A stretch of 64,000 nucleotides of DNA, from contig JAFGOZ010000191.1 in the NCBI GenBank assembly GCA_016926235.1, forward strand, positions 1-64,000. Direction: 5' to 3'. Source of the stretch: Bacteroidales bacterium (GTDB lineage: Bacteria; Bacteroidota; Bacteroidia; Bacteroidales; UBA10428). Made by a program: the position numbers and the translations under genes. The notes beneath the pieces were generated by a model. It searched no databases and was not told the origin of the DNA. It saw only the letters and a program-made list of their open reading frames with translations. Positions 18,570 through 28,982 of this stretch are shown piece by piece (position 1 is the first letter of the stretch; every line of letters begins with the position of its first letter).

Positions 18570-18577
18570 CAAATGTA
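18570..18577 (-). promoter_or_regulatory. Putative -7 promoter box for pepD
   Basis: On the minus strand TACATTTG matches TAnnTTTG and ends 18 bp before the ATG at 18552. This supports the shorter start, because the box would otherwise lie inside the coding region. No clear -33 TTTG is seen. Confidence 0.4.
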
Positions 18578-18773
18578 AATGATTTAAATATTAAAAAGAA
18601 CACCTATGTCTACACTGAATTGTGGGTGATTAATACTTATATAATAATTAAAACATTTAGAAATAGTTAAATATAAAATAACACTTTTTATGGTTTAGTA
18701 AAAAAAAAAACTTAACTTTATCATGCAATGATATTTAGCAAGAAAAGTATTTAACTATAAACCAATACATACC

Positions 18774-21700
18774 ATGAAAAAATTAATACTATTTATTTTC
18801 ATTCTTACAATATCAGGGATGAATACAAACAATCTTTATGCACAAGTTGCTGAAACAATTAATGACGTTAACATTGTAGAAAAGCAGAATGTAATGCATT
18901 TACCTGTTATGAATAGCATTAAGGGAAATACTATTGATACAACAGGTGCCTTATGGAACAATGGACCTTTGGTTACTCACCCTGATTCAGGTATAGGTGG
19001 TGCTGATGAAAGTCGGACACAAACATCATTAGGACTTACTACCTATGGATTCACTTTCTCCCTATCAACTGGGTTCAGAATAGCTGACGATTTCACAGCT
19101 ACCTCGATATGGAAAATAGATTCTATAATTTACTTTGGTTATCAAACCAATTCCACAATAATTCCAACAATAAACTGGGCAACCATATTAATTTGGGATA
19201 TGAGTCCCGACCTTGGTGGTAATATTATTTTTGGTAATGCTGGAACAAACTACCTTTCAGACACTTCATGGAGTGGAATTTATAGAATTCCAGGAGAAAC
19301 AGGAGGTAGTATAGCAAGGCCTATAATGAAGATTGTCTGTGACTTATCTGATTCAAATTTAATACTTGAACCAGGTACCTACTGGCTTGATATGCTAGCC
19401 GGGGGAAGCCTGGCATCCGGGCCGTATATGCCTCCAATCAGCATCTGGAATCAAACTACTACCGGAAATGCATTACAATATTCAGGTTCCTGGGCTAACT
19501 TGGTATCTGGTTCATATCAACAAGGAGCGCCCTTTATTATATATGGTAAGAAATTAACCCTAATTGACATGACAGTAAAATCATGGTTATACCCCCTTGA
19601 TGATATTGAACTTTCAAGTACTACTCCCATTACCGTTCAGGTCCAAAATACCGGAGATACTGCTATAAGCCAATTCCAGCTATCATATTCTATAGACAGT
19701 GGATTGACATATATAACTCCAGAAACTGTAAACCACACACTTCAACCAGGAGAAACTTATACATACACATTTACCACACGCGCAAACCTTTCAGCTTATA
19801 AAAAACATTATTGCAGTGCTAAAATAATATTAGCTGAAGATATGATTGCTGGAAATGACTCTCTCTTAAAATCCTTTTATAATTATAAAAAGATATCAAC
19901 CTTCCCATATATAGAGGACTTTGAAGCAGAACATGACTGGTACCATGGCATGATAAGTGGTTCCGACTCATGGGAATTGGGTGAACCCGAAGGTGCTATT
20001 ATTGACACTGTACCGCCTTCTGGAGGACTAAATGTATGGATGACCGATCTGGATGCGAATTATCCCAATAATGAAGAATCATACGTGATAAGTCCTGCCT
20101 TTGATTTACGAAGCCTTGATAATGCTTATATAAACATGTCTGTAAACTATTATCAGGACGATATGACAGCGCTACAATACTCACTCGATAAGGGAAAATC
20201 ATGGAAAACTTTTGGTGCAACGAACAGTCAGGGATACAATTGGTATAATGTCAACAATGGAGATAACGATTATTGGAGCGGGGACGCCGGAGATTGGCAA
20301 ACAACCACTCATAGCCTGAAAACATTAGTTGGAAAAAACAATGTATTATTCAGGGTATGGTTTAAATCCGATGACGCAGGTACTTATGACGGTTTCGCCT
20401 TTGACAATTTTATGATATTTGAACCTGCAAATGATCTCGAACTGGCAGAATGGGTATATCCAACAAAAGGGTGTGATCTGTCAGCCACTGACAGCATTAT
20501 GGTGAAGGTCATTAACACTGGGACAATAGCAAAAGATACTTTCATGCTAATTTACTCCGTTGACGGAGGCTCAACAGAAGTAAGCGAACTGGTTATTCAT
20601 CATATAGCTGCAGGTGGGGAATATATTCATACATTTGCTACAAAAGCCGATCTGTCAGGTGCCGGAACTAATAATTGTTATGCCTATCTTGCAATGAATA
20701 ATGATGAAATTGAGTTTAACAACCGGATTAGCTTTACACTTACTAAGGCACCAGCTTCAAATACATTCTCACAGAATTTTGAAAGTTACCTTACTGGTAA
20801 CGGCTGGTCGCTGGAAGCCCAATCTAAAAATGCCTGGTCATGGAATTCCGGAAACACTCCCACTAACTACACAGGGCCTTCAACAAGTCATGGAGGAAGT
20901 GGATATATGTTCACTCCTGCATATTTGGGATATCCGGAACTAACTACCAGCTTCTACAGCCCATGTCTTGATTTTTCAACAAACGACTATGGCAGTCTGA
21001 ATTTCTGGAGCCATATGTATGGTGCCGATATGGGTGAGATGCATGTAGATTTGTTAAGACCTTCCGGATGGGAAAACGATGCACTGGTATTTGAAGGCCA
21101 ACAGCAAATAAGTGGAAATGAAGCATGGCAGGAAAACGCCCTTCTCCTTCCAAACGATGTTGAACAGATAAGAATAAGATCAATAGCCGGCAGTGGGTTA
21201 TTAAGCGATATGGCAGTTGATGATATTAATATCTCCGGGGCAGATTCTCTGGATGCAGGTGTTGTCTCCATTGACCCCCCGGTATATGAAGTATTACCTA
21301 CAAATCCATTGTTACCTAAAGCTACAGTTAAAAACTTTGGTGGAACAGATCAAACTTTTAAAGTGTTTATTTCCTCAGGAAGCTACCTTGATTCTGCAAC
21401 CGTTAGTTTAGCTGCATTAGTTAGCGAACAGGTAACATTTTCAGAATTTATGCCAGTTGATGGTTTAAGTCAGACGTTAACAGTATGGACCGTTTTACCC
21501 GATGACTCCTATACTGATAATAATTCGATAAGTATAGTTTATGACGCTTATGACACCCTAACCAAAGCATATTCTTACATTGCCTACAATCCTTACGATG
21601 CCTATGAAGGTCCATGCTTCTTTTATCTACAAAGACCGGATAAAATGTTTAGGATAAGTCCTTCTCAAGCAGCTATGCAATTTGTTGCTGCCGGATCCTG

Positions 21701-23603
21701 GGCTGAAGGGAACTGGATAGGTGCTGAATACTATGGCAACTGGGTTTCATTTGATACTCTTACAGGAGAAAGAACAGTACTTATGAATCTTGGAGCTGAT
21801 TACATGGGACTTGCATATGACTGGACCACCAGCAAAATGTATGGATTGGATGTAAATGGAAATTTATATGCTGTAGGACTTACAGATGGTACCGCTACAT
21901 ATATTGGAAATTCCTCCATTTCTGGTGGTACGATGATCAACCTGGCATGTGATTCTGCTGGTAATTTATTTACAGTAGATATAGTGAACGATTCTTTATA
22001 TCAAATAGATAAAACTACCGCAGCATCTAAAAGTATTATGCATATTGGTTTTGATGCCAGCTTTGCACAGGATATGGAATATGACCATTATAATCACACT
22101 ATGTACATGGCTGCCTTCAATGTTTCAACATGGAGAGGCGAATTACGTGTTGTTGATTTTGATAATGATACAACTTTTCTGGTAGATGCTTTTGAAAACG
22201 ATGCAGAAATTACAGCATTAGCTATTCCATATAAAATGCACGGTCAAACCAATATTGTTGGCTACGGCCTGCCAGGAGAAACACAACCTGCTTTTATTGA
22301 TATGACAAACCATACTGTAGATGCATATATTACAAATTATGCTGACATAACTTCACAGATAGCTACTTTCATACTTTCTGATGGAGCTACAGCAACCGTA
22401 TCAGGGGTTGAACAAGTAAGCGGAGTAACAGTAAATGATTTTACTAATCCTGTAACCTACGTAGTATCAAATGGCGGAAATACGCAAGACTGGATAGTTA
22501 CAGTACACCAGACGCTGGCAAAAATACTTACATACAGCATACCTGAACAGACACAACCAGCTGAAATCGACGATACCACACGTATTATCGAAGTTGTAGT
22601 TGCCCCGGAAACAGACAGGGACAGCCTTGTTGCCAGTTTTACCCTTTCTCCGGGAGCTATTGCGAAAGTAAATGGAATTATTCAGACATCAGGGGTTACT
22701 CCTAACAGTTTTATAGAATGGGTAACCTATTGGGTGATCAATGGCAGTGATTCATTAGACTGGAGTATCCATTTAAAAAAGGCTGATATGACAGGAACTG
22801 ACTTCATAACATATAGTTTCGCCCAGGAAACAGGCCCTGCCGAAATAGATAAAGATGAACACACTATTGACATTGAAGTTGCTCCAAGTGCTAACCTTAG
22901 TAACTTAACAGCCAATTTTATTTTGTCCTATGGTGCCCAGGCAATGATAGGACCGGCCTTCCAGGAAAGCGGAGTAACATCAAATGATTTCAATGATGAA
23001 GTGATTTATACTGTATTTTCCGGTATGGGTGATGTAAAGGATTGGTTTGTAAATGTTACCCGTGTGCTTTATACAGGAAATAGTATTGTAGCATTTAAAA
23101 TGCCATACCAGGTTGGAAGTGAGGATATCGATGAAGGAAGCAGTAGTGTAGATATTGATGTTGAATCGGGAGTAGATGTCAGCAATATGCGCCCGGATAA
23201 TATCTCTCTTTCTCCGGGAGCTAATATTTCTCCATCTGCAAGTCAAAGCCGGGACTTCTCATCCGGACCTGTAACCTATACTGTAACATCCGAAAGTGGA
23301 AGTAGCAGATCATGGCATGTTGACGTGAATGTTCTCGTTAAAGTAGAAGCCATTTCAGATGTTTCAGGAATATTGGTTTACCCGATACCGGCATCACATC
23401 TGTTAAACATCGAATCTCAGAGCAATACTATCGAACAAGTAAGAATGATTGACATGGTTGGAAAAACGGTTATGATACTACCAAATAGTTCGCATCAGCA
23501 GTCATTGAAAATAAATGTCAGGACGCTGCAACCCGGATTATATTTCCTTGAAGTTGTAACTCCAACTGGTACTTCTCTAAAACGTGTTGAAATAATTAAG
23601 TAG
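18774..23603 (+). CDS. Large T9SS-secreted multidomain protein (MAM-like, propeller-like, four beta repeats)
   Basis: 1609-aa surface or extracellular protein with signal peptide (about 1-24, NLYAQ). After an N-terminal beta region come CARDB-like domains (near KSWLYPLDDIELSS and EWVYPTKGCDLSATD) alternating with two jelly-roll, choice-of-anchor J/MAM-like domains (starting ISTFPYIEDFEAEHDW and SNTFSQNFESYLTGNGW). A propeller-like region follows (about 930-1155). Four tandem repeats of about 88-90 aa (about 1160-1525) come next, of the type 'I..Y..P.QT.PA.ID...' then 'SGVT.N.F...V.Y.V', resembling DUF5018. The C-terminal type A sorting domain ends KRVEIIK. It could be an adhesin or matrix protein; no catalytic motif is visible. 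It ends at a strong terminator, so it is probably monocistronic. Confidence 0.88.
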   Translation: MKKLILFIFILTISGMNTNNLYAQVAETINDVNIVEKQNVMHLPVMNSIKGNTIDTTGALWNNGPLVTHPDSGIGGADESRTQTSLGLTTYGFTFSLSTGFRIADDFTATSIWKIDSIIYFGYQTNSTIIPTINWATILIWDMSPDLGGNIIFGNAGTNYLSDTSWSGIYRIPGETGGSIARPIMKIVCDLSDSNLILEPGTYWLDMLAGGSLASGPYMPPISIWNQTTTGNALQYSGSWANLVSGSYQQGAPFIIYGKKLTLIDMTVKSWLYPLDDIELSSTTPITVQVQNTGDTAISQFQLSYSIDSGLTYITPETVNHTLQPGETYTYTFTTRANLSAYKKHYCSAKIILAEDMIAGNDSLLKSFYNYKKISTFPYIEDFEAEHDWYHGMISGSDSWELGEPEGAIIDTVPPSGGLNVWMTDLDANYPNNEESYVISPAFDLRSLDNAYINMSVNYYQDDMTALQYSLDKGKSWKTFGATNSQGYNWYNVNNGDNDYWSGDAGDWQTTTHSLKTLVGKNNVLFRVWFKSDDAGTYDGFAFDNFMIFEPANDLELAEWVYPTKGCDLSATDSIMVKVINTGTIAKDTFMLIYSVDGGSTEVSELVIHHIAAGGEYIHTFATKADLSGAGTNNCYAYLAMNNDEIEFNNRISFTLTKAPASNTFSQNFESYLTGNGWSLEAQSKNAWSWNSGNTPTNYTGPSTSHGGSGYMFTPAYLGYPELTTSFYSPCLDFSTNDYGSLNFWSHMYGADMGEMHVDLLRPSGWENDALVFEGQQQISGNEAWQENALLLPNDVEQIRIRSIAGSGLLSDMAVDDINISGADSLDAGVVSIDPPVYEVLPTNPLLPKATVKNFGGTDQTFKVFISSGSYLDSATVSLAALVSEQVTFSEFMPVDGLSQTLTVWTVLPDDSYTDNNSISIVYDAYDTLTKAYSYIAYNPYDAYEGPCFFYLQRPDKMFRISPSQAAMQFVAAGSWAEGNWIGAEYYGNWVSFDTLTGERTVLMNLGADYMGLAYDWTTSKMYGLDVNGNLYAVGLTDGTATYIGNSSISGGTMINLACDSAGNLFTVDIVNDSLYQIDKTTAASKSIMHIGFDASFAQDMEYDHYNHTMYMAAFNVSTWRGELRVVDFDNDTTFLVDAFENDAEITALAIPYKMHGQTNIVGYGLPGETQPAFIDMTNHTVDAYITNYADITSQIATFILSDGATATVSGVEQVSGVTVNDFTNPVTYVVSNGGNTQDWIVTVHQTLAKILTYSIPEQTQPAEIDDTTRIIEVVVAPETDRDSLVASFTLSPGAIAKVNGIIQTSGVTPNSFIEWVTYWVINGSDSLDWSIHLKKADMTGTDFITYSFAQETGPAEIDKDEHTIDIEVAPSANLSNLTANFILSYGAQAMIGPAFQESGVTSNDFNDEVIYTVFSGMGDVKDWFVNVTRVLYTGNSIVAFKMPYQVGSEDIDEGSSSVDIDVESGVDVSNMRPDNISLSPGANISPSASQSRDFSSGPVTYTVTSESGSSRSWHVDVNVLVKVEAISDVSGILVYPIPASHLLNIESQSNTIEQVRMIDMVGKTVMILPNSSHQQSLKINVRTLQPGLYFLEVVTPTGTSLKRVEIIK

Positions 23604-23626
23604 ACTTTATAGAACAAATTAAAAAG

Positions 23627-23660
23627 GAGAACCGTCATGATGATGGTTCTCTTTTTTTTT
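23627..23660 (+). terminator. Intrinsic terminator after the 1609-aa T9SS protein gene
   Basis: Stem GAGAACC (23627-23633) / GGTTCTC (23645-23651), 11-nt loop, followed directly by a run of T. Classic rho-independent form, 24 bp after the stop codon. Confidence 0.88.
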
Positions 23661-23755
23661 ATAATAAAACCCTATTCCTAAAAAAATGTTAAATTCACCA
23701 AATTGTAAAACATTTCGGTTTAAAAACAGTTTACTAAATTATTAAACGATCTAAT

Positions 23756-24280
23756 ATGAAAAAGTTTGGAATTGTCGGAATTCTAGCTTTAAGTCTTCTA
23801 ATAAATGCAAAGTCCCAGGATTTGAAATGGCATACCTTAGAAGAAGCTGTTGCACTAAATAAAGAAAATCCTAAAAAGATTATGATTGATTTTTATACAG
23901 ACTGGTGTGGATGGTGCAAAAAAATGGATGCCGGCACATTCAACCACCCTGCTATAGTTGATGCTTTTAATAAATACTTTTATGTAGTGAAGTTCAATGC
24001 TGAATCAAAAGGACAAGTTGAATTTAATGGTAATACATATAGAAACGTAGGGGAAGGAAGGTCTACACACATGTTCGCCGCCACATTTGCATCAATGAAT
24101 GGAAGAATCGGTTATCCTACCATCGTTTTTTTTGATGAGAACCTTACCCGGTTATCTGTTGAACCGGGTTATAAAGATGCTAAATCACTGGAACCTCTTT
24201 TACATTACTTAGGGAAAAATTTGTATAAAAGCATGAGCTATACAGATTTTATAAAAACTTTTCCAAGCCAGATAAATTAA
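23756..24280 (+). CDS. Secreted thioredoxin-like protein
   Basis: 174-aa periplasmic thioredoxin-fold protein. Signal peptide about 1-20. The active site is WCGWCKKM with Cys51 and Cys54, preceded by MIDFYTDW, which matches the DUF255/thioredoxin_7-like group. The later segment IGYPTIVFFDENL carries the cis-proline (Tyr-Pro-Thr). It probably reduces or isomerises disulfides in exported proteins, consistent with the many Cys-containing secreted proteins nearby. An insertion (YRNVGEGRSTHMFAATFASMNG) lies between the active site and the cis-Pro strand. It is convergent with the DUF4831 gene across an 80-bp gap. Confidence 0.9.
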   Translation: MKKFGIVGILALSLLINAKSQDLKWHTLEEAVALNKENPKKIMIDFYTDWCGWCKKMDAGTFNHPAIVDAFNKYFYVVKFNAESKGQVEFNGNTYRNVGEGRSTHMFAATFASMNGRIGYPTIVFFDENLTRLSVEPGYKDAKSLEPLLHYLGKNLYKSMSYTDFIKTFPSQIN

Positions 24281-24360
24281 ACTGCGTTTAGAAATAACAT
24301 TCTATACAATTGCTTTTTTAATACCCAAATTAAACCGACTTATATTAAATTAAGCTTTCA

Positions 24361-25461
24361 TTACTTTTTTAACAATGAGGCAGGCATTAACATTTTTTGG
24401 CCAAACTGCGAAATAAGCACTGTACCATTAAAAAGGTTATTTCTTTCCAACGTCAGAGATACCTCTACCTGCGCCGGTACCCGGTAAATTAATCCCTTAT
24501 TTGCTGCCCCTTCATCCAATCCATTAAACAATTTATCTATATTGGGATCTATATCCAACCTTGTGATAACATTTACAGGATTTCCCAACTTGCTTGTTGC
24601 AGGTAATATTCCCTCCGTTTTCGAAAACTTACAAAGTATATCCTGTTTAAGTTCTACCCTTTCCTCCGGAATAAAATCTATAATATAACAACTATTGTCC
24701 TTTAATTCTTTTCCAATAAATAAGGATAGATATTCTTCTTCAATCTTGTTTAGTTCTTCCACACTCACTTCCATAGCTTTTCCCTCTGGCATTGCATCAT
24801 ATTGCCCTGCTATCAGTTTAAACCTGCGTTTTCTGGTTTTAATTATAAAATTAGCTGCCTCCCGGGCTTTTTCCTGATCTGTTTTTTTCTCCAGATAAGA
24901 TTTAATTACGGGTACTTTTATAAATGCTGTATCAACAAATAGAGTTTTGTAGATAGTATCTTTCTCTTCATAGAAATTTCGTTTAACTGACACATCTTTA
25001 AAGTCAGGAATGTTAGACTCTTTATCTAGTTTATCAATGTTTGAGTAACCAGCAATATACGAAACCGGAGAAATATCAGCAATTAAGCCCTGGCCTGAAA
25101 GCGAAAGCAAAGCAATGAGTTGACTCGTATTTCCCGAAACTTTTGCACCATACAATTCATTTGGATCATTATCCTGGTAAGTAGTCAGATCAACCTGCCG
25201 TATTTGCCAAATTACCTCATCCTGTTCAATTACTTTATCAATGCCCAAATATTCCTTTGCCCAATCTGCATAGGGTCCTCTAACCAAAGTAGTTTTTTCA
25301 ACATAAATATGAAATTGCAGATGGGTGCGTGGCAACGAATAAAAAAATGAAACACCCTTCACGTCCTCCATTTTTCTTGCGTTACTTACCGAAATATTTA
25401 TCTTATTTGTACAACCAAATACTAAAAATAAAGCGCCCAGGTAAAAAATTATATTTCTCAT
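24361..25461 (-). CDS. DUF4831-family lipoprotein
   Basis: About 366 aa, predicted lipoprotein with lipobox VFGC (Cys17 from the ATG at 25459-25461). The block GVSFFYSLPRTHLQFHIYVEKT followed by RGPYADWAKEYLGI is the recognisable opening of the DUF4831 family, widespread in Bacteroidota with unknown function. A longer frame would need a GTG at 25471-25473 overlapping the upstream stop. The ATG 8 bp after that stop gives the proper lipoprotein leader, so it is chosen. It is co-transcribed downstream of nnr. Charged middle region (about 195-250), beta-rich end. Confidence 0.82.
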   Translation of the reverse strand: MRNIIFYLGALFLVFGCTNKINISVSNARKMEDVKGVSFFYSLPRTHLQFHIYVEKTTLVRGPYADWAKEYLGIDKVIEQDEVIWQIRQVDLTTYQDNDPNELYGAKVSGNTSQLIALLSLSGQGLIADISPVSYIAGYSNIDKLDKESNIPDFKDVSVKRNFYEEKDTIYKTLFVDTAFIKVPVIKSYLEKKTDQEKAREAANFIIKTRKRRFKLIAGQYDAMPEGKAMEVSVEELNKIEEEYLSLFIGKELKDNSCYIIDFIPEERVELKQDILCKFSKTEGILPATSKLGNPVNVITRLDIDPNIDKLFNGLDEGAANKGLIYRVPAQVEVSLTLERNNLFNGTVLISQFGQKMLMPASLLKK

Positions 25462-25469
25462 AGTCAAAA

Positions 25470-26984
25470 TCACAGGTTAAAGTTGAGTTTTCTAAACGCA
25501 AAACCCAGGTTATTTATTATATCGCTGGCAATAAGAGATTCAGGACTTTTAACCGCAGCAGCTATATCACCAGCCAAACCATGAATATAGACACCTATCA
25601 GACAAGCATGCAATGGCAAATATTTTTGAGCTAAAAGTGACAAAAGGATACCAGTCAACACATCGCCGCTTCCAGCAGTAGCCATTCCTGAATTTCCTGT
25701 TGTGTTAAAGTACACTTCTCCATCAGGGGTAACAACAGAGGTATTTGCTCCTTTCAAAACAACAAATACCTTATATTTCTTAGAAAATTCAATTTGTTTC
25801 AAATGCCTCTCATATCCATTTTTTGAATTTCCTGCAAGCCGGTCAAATTCACCCGGATGTGGGGTAAGGATCGTATTTTTGGGTAAAAGCTTCAACCAAT
25901 CACTATTTCGGGCCATTATGTTCAAGGCATCTGCGTCTATAACCAGGGGCTGTGCAACATTTTCTATAAGATTTTTTATCATCTCCTGTGTAAAAGGGTT
26001 TGTTCCTATACCAGGACCAACACCCATTGCCGTAATGTTTTCAACAACAGGTATTGTTGTAACAACTTCCTGTGCCGGATCAATAGTTACCATGGTTTCA
26101 GGAACAGCCGTTTGTAATATACCATAACCACATTGAGGAGTATGGGTTGTTTGAAGACCAACGCCAGCAGCCAGACTTGCTCTGCTGGCTAATACTGCTG
26201 CCCCCATTTTGCCATAACTTCCGGAGATTAAAAGGGCATGTCCAAAAATCCCTTTGTGGGCAAATTTTGTCCGTTTTTTCAATAATGCCCTTATTTCATC
26301 TTCCTCAATATAATGATATTTCGATTTCTGATTGCTAATAAAATCTTTATCCAGCCCAATATCAAGCACGTGCCATTCACCAGTATATTTTTCATTTTCA
26401 GCAAATAAAAAAGCTAATTTGGGTTGCTGAAATGTTAACGTATGGTTAGCCCTTATGATTACCTCACTGTTTTTTACATTATTCTCACTAAATAAACCGG
26501 AAGGGATATCTATAGATATTACCTTTGCTCCGGACTTATTTATCAATTTAACAACATCTGCAGCCAGTCCGTCGAGAGGTCTGCTTAAGCCGCTGCCAAA
26601 AAGAGCATCAATGATCACATCATCGTCTTCAAGATCAGGTAAATCATTTGATGAATGAATCGCATATTGTTCAACCCTGTTTATTTCCTGAAGTCGTTCT
26701 AAATTAATCAAAGAATCTTGAGAAAGCTTGTCTGATATTTTAACCTGATACAGGACAACCCTGGCTTTAGCCCTTGCCAGCTGACGTGCAATCGCTAATC
26801 CATCTCCCCCGTTATTTCCCGGCCCGAAAAATATTTTAAACGTGTTTCTCTTTCCTATGTTCTCAAGCAGCCAATCAGTGCATTTCCTGGCAGCCCGCTC
26901 CATCAGGTCAATAGAAGCAACAGGCTCATTCGCAATGGTATATGCATCAGCTTCGCGAATTTGAGATGAAGTTAAAATCTTCAT
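25470..26984 (-). CDS. nnr: Bifunctional NAD(P)HX epimerase / ADP-dependent NAD(P)HX dehydratase
   Basis: Cytoplasmic metabolite-repair enzyme, 504 aa, fused form. The N-terminal YjeF_N epimerase (about 1-215) has FGPGNNGGDGLAIARQLA and DALFGSGLSRPL. The C-terminal ribokinase-like dehydratase (about 225-500) has HKGIFGHALLISGSYGKMGAAVLA, LTPHPGEFDRLAG and the catalytic GSGDVLTGILLSLLAQ. It converts hydrated NADH/NADPH back to the active cofactors. The DUF4831 lipoprotein gene follows 8 bp after its stop. It is divergent from the POT transporter gene, with -7 boxes on both strands in the shared 123-bp gap. Confidence 0.96.
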   Translation of the reverse strand: MKILTSSQIREADAYTIANEPVASIDLMERAARKCTDWLLENIGKRNTFKIFFGPGNNGGDGLAIARQLARAKARVVLYQVKISDKLSQDSLINLERLQEINRVEQYAIHSSNDLPDLEDDDVIIDALFGSGLSRPLDGLAADVVKLINKSGAKVISIDIPSGLFSENNVKNSEVIIRANHTLTFQQPKLAFLFAENEKYTGEWHVLDIGLDKDFISNQKSKYHYIEEDEIRALLKKRTKFAHKGIFGHALLISGSYGKMGAAVLASRASLAAGVGLQTTHTPQCGYGILQTAVPETMVTIDPAQEVVTTIPVVENITAMGVGPGIGTNPFTQEMIKNLIENVAQPLVIDADALNIMARNSDWLKLLPKNTILTPHPGEFDRLAGNSKNGYERHLKQIEFSKKYKVFVVLKGANTSVVTPDGEVYFNTTGNSGMATAGSGDVLTGILLSLLAQKYLPLHACLIGVYIHGLAGDIAAAVKSPESLIASDIINNLGFAFRKLNFNL

Positions 26985-27020
26985 TGCTAATTAATTAAAT
27001 TATAAACGTGAACGAAGTTA

Positions 27021-27028
27021 CAAATTTA
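27021..27028 (-). promoter_or_regulatory. Putative -7 promoter box for nnr
   Basis: On the minus strand TAAATTTG matches TAnnTTTG, 37 bp upstream of the nnr start. No matching -33 element at standard spacing. Confidence 0.35.
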
Positions 27029-27074
27029 AGTCTAAGCAAACACATTTAAAAACAGTAGATACAAAAATCTTAGT

Positions 27075-27082
27075 TATATTTG
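27075..27082 (+). promoter_or_regulatory. Putative -7 promoter box for the POT transporter
   Basis: TATATTTG matches the Bacteroidota -7 consensus exactly, 26 bp upstream of the ATG. No -33 TTTG seen. Confidence 0.4.
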
Positions 27083-27107
27083 TTATATTGCAAAAAAAAC
27101 TGAAAAT

Positions 27108-28973
27108 ATGGCACAAAGAGAAAAGCACCCGAAAGGCCTGATGATCTTATTTTTCACTGAGATGTGGGAACGATTTGGATTTTATTTGATGTTAGGAATT
27201 TTCACCCTATATATGGTGGCCGATAGCAGTGAAGCATTTCCAGGCTTAGGATTTAATGAAGCCAAAGCAGCTGATATTTATGGGACCTATTTAGCTTTGG
27301 TCTATCTTACACCTTTTTTTGGTGGATTCCTTGCTGACCGGTACTTAGGATACAGAAAATCAATATATATCGGCGGATCCTTAATGGCTTTAGGGTATTT
27401 AGGATTAGCCATTCCTAATTCCATGCCTTTCTTTTTCATGTCACTCCTCCTTATTATTCTTGGAAATGGAATGTTTAAACCTAATATCTCAGTTCTGGTA
27501 GGAAAATTATACGAAAAAGATGAATATAAACATCTAAAAGATTCAGGTTTTAATATCTTCTATATGGGTATTAATATAGGTGCATTTATATGCAATTTTG
27601 TTGCTGCTTACTTAAGACTAACTTACGGATGGGGCTTTGCATTTGCCGCTGCAGGTATAGGCATGATACTAGGAATTATCTGGTTTGCGCTAGGCAATAA
27701 GAATGTTCCGTACTTAAAAGAAGTTGATGTAATTGATAAAAAAGATGACAATAATTTCTCATTGAAGGATATTTTAATAAAATTATTTGTACCTGCCTTT
27801 ATTTTAGCAACATTATTCTGGATTATTCCGGGTAATATTTTTGGTGCCGACTCTACAGACGCTTTTCTGGGCTTTTCAATTGTTGTTGTAATCTTTTATG
27901 TGAATATTTATCGAAAAGCTGAAAAGCATGAAAAAACACCTATTGCAGCATTATTATCAGTATTTGCCTTGGTAATAGTTTTTTGGGCTGTATTTCATCA
28001 AAACGGTTCTGCCTTAACATATTGGGCTAAGTATAATACAAAAAGAGAGCTTAATACAGAAATTTCTCAAAAGGTTCTTTCTTCCTTAAAAATGATAGAA
28101 CATGCATCCACTGCTCCCAGGATTTCTCCAAAAACTGGATTACATGGAGAATTTGAAGGTTATCATGTAGGCGAAAACTACTATTTTGCGAATTATGATA
28201 AAAAGGTTCCTGTAGGGAATCTTGAAGTTAAAGATAACACAATACAAATTCCCGATGATATTTCACAATCCTATACTAAAGAATTCATAAATAATGAAGA
28301 GCAATCCATATTAAATGACTCGGTTAAACTAGCAAGCTGGTATGCTGCCAAAAAGGAATGGCTTTCACAAATCAACATAGAAAACGAGAAGGATATTGAT
28401 TGGAAGAATATTCCTGATGAAACTAAAAAGCAATGGGGATTTATAAAACTTTGGCCAACCGAACTACAAATGTCCATTAACCCTGGTTATATTGTGATTG
28501 TTACACCCTTAATTGTAGGTTTCTTTGCATTCTTAAGAAGAAGAAAAAAAGAACCTACTACTCCACAAAAAATTGGTTATGGACTATTAATTACAGCTTT
28601 GTCGATGCTGGTTATGGTGGTTGCCGCAATTCTTTCAAAAAGTGGTGTTATTAAAGCATCTGTCGGCTGGCTTTTTGGTGTCTACGGAGTCATCACAGTC
28701 GGAGAGCTATTTCTTAGTCCAATGGGACTTTCTTTTGTTTCAAAATTAAGTCCGAAGAGGATCGCAGCTCTCATGATGGGTGGATGGTTCCTTTCAACTG
28801 CAATAGGCAATAAGCTATCAGGTGTATTATCAGGTTTATGGAACGTATTCGAACGAAAAGAATTTTTCTTCTTAACCAACACTGCTTTTGCAATGATTTC
28901 GGTCATTTTAATCTTTATTATGATGCCATGGCTCAAACGAGTGGTAAAGGATCATTTAGGAGAAGGAAAATAA
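27108..28973 (+). CDS. POT/PTR family proton-coupled peptide transporter
   Basis: Inner-membrane MFS transporter for di- and tripeptides. The ExxER proton-coupling motif is present in helix 1 (Glu18, Glu21, Arg22 in FFTEMWERFGFY). GGFLADRYLGYRKSI is the conserved loop 2-3 motif, and FNIFYMGINIGAFICNF the PTR2 signature region. The 621-aa length exceeds the roughly 500 of minimal bacterial POTs because of a soluble insertion of about 150 residues (about 305-455) containing a beta-like segment. Enlarged loops of this kind occur in Bacteroidota members. The downstream phosphatase gene starts 10 bp after its stop, so the two are likely one operon. Confidence 0.93.
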   Translation: MAQREKHPKGLMILFFTEMWERFGFYLMLGIFTLYMVADSSEAFPGLGFNEAKAADIYGTYLALVYLTPFFGGFLADRYLGYRKSIYIGGSLMALGYLGLAIPNSMPFFFMSLLLIILGNGMFKPNISVLVGKLYEKDEYKHLKDSGFNIFYMGINIGAFICNFVAAYLRLTYGWGFAFAAAGIGMILGIIWFALGNKNVPYLKEVDVIDKKDDNNFSLKDILIKLFVPAFILATLFWIIPGNIFGADSTDAFLGFSIVVVIFYVNIYRKAEKHEKTPIAALLSVFALVIVFWAVFHQNGSALTYWAKYNTKRELNTEISQKVLSSLKMIEHASTAPRISPKTGLHGEFEGYHVGENYYFANYDKKVPVGNLEVKDNTIQIPDDISQSYTKEFINNEEQSILNDSVKLASWYAAKKEWLSQINIENEKDIDWKNIPDETKKQWGFIKLWPTELQMSINPGYIVIVTPLIVGFFAFLRRRKKEPTTPQKIGYGLLITALSMLVMVVAAILSKSGVIKASVGWLFGVYGVITVGELFLSPMGLSFVSKLSPKRIAALMMGGWFLSTAIGNKLSGVLSGLWNVFERKEFFFLTNTAFAMISVILIFIMMPWLKRVVKDHLGEGK

Positions 28974-28982
28974 ATATTTAGC

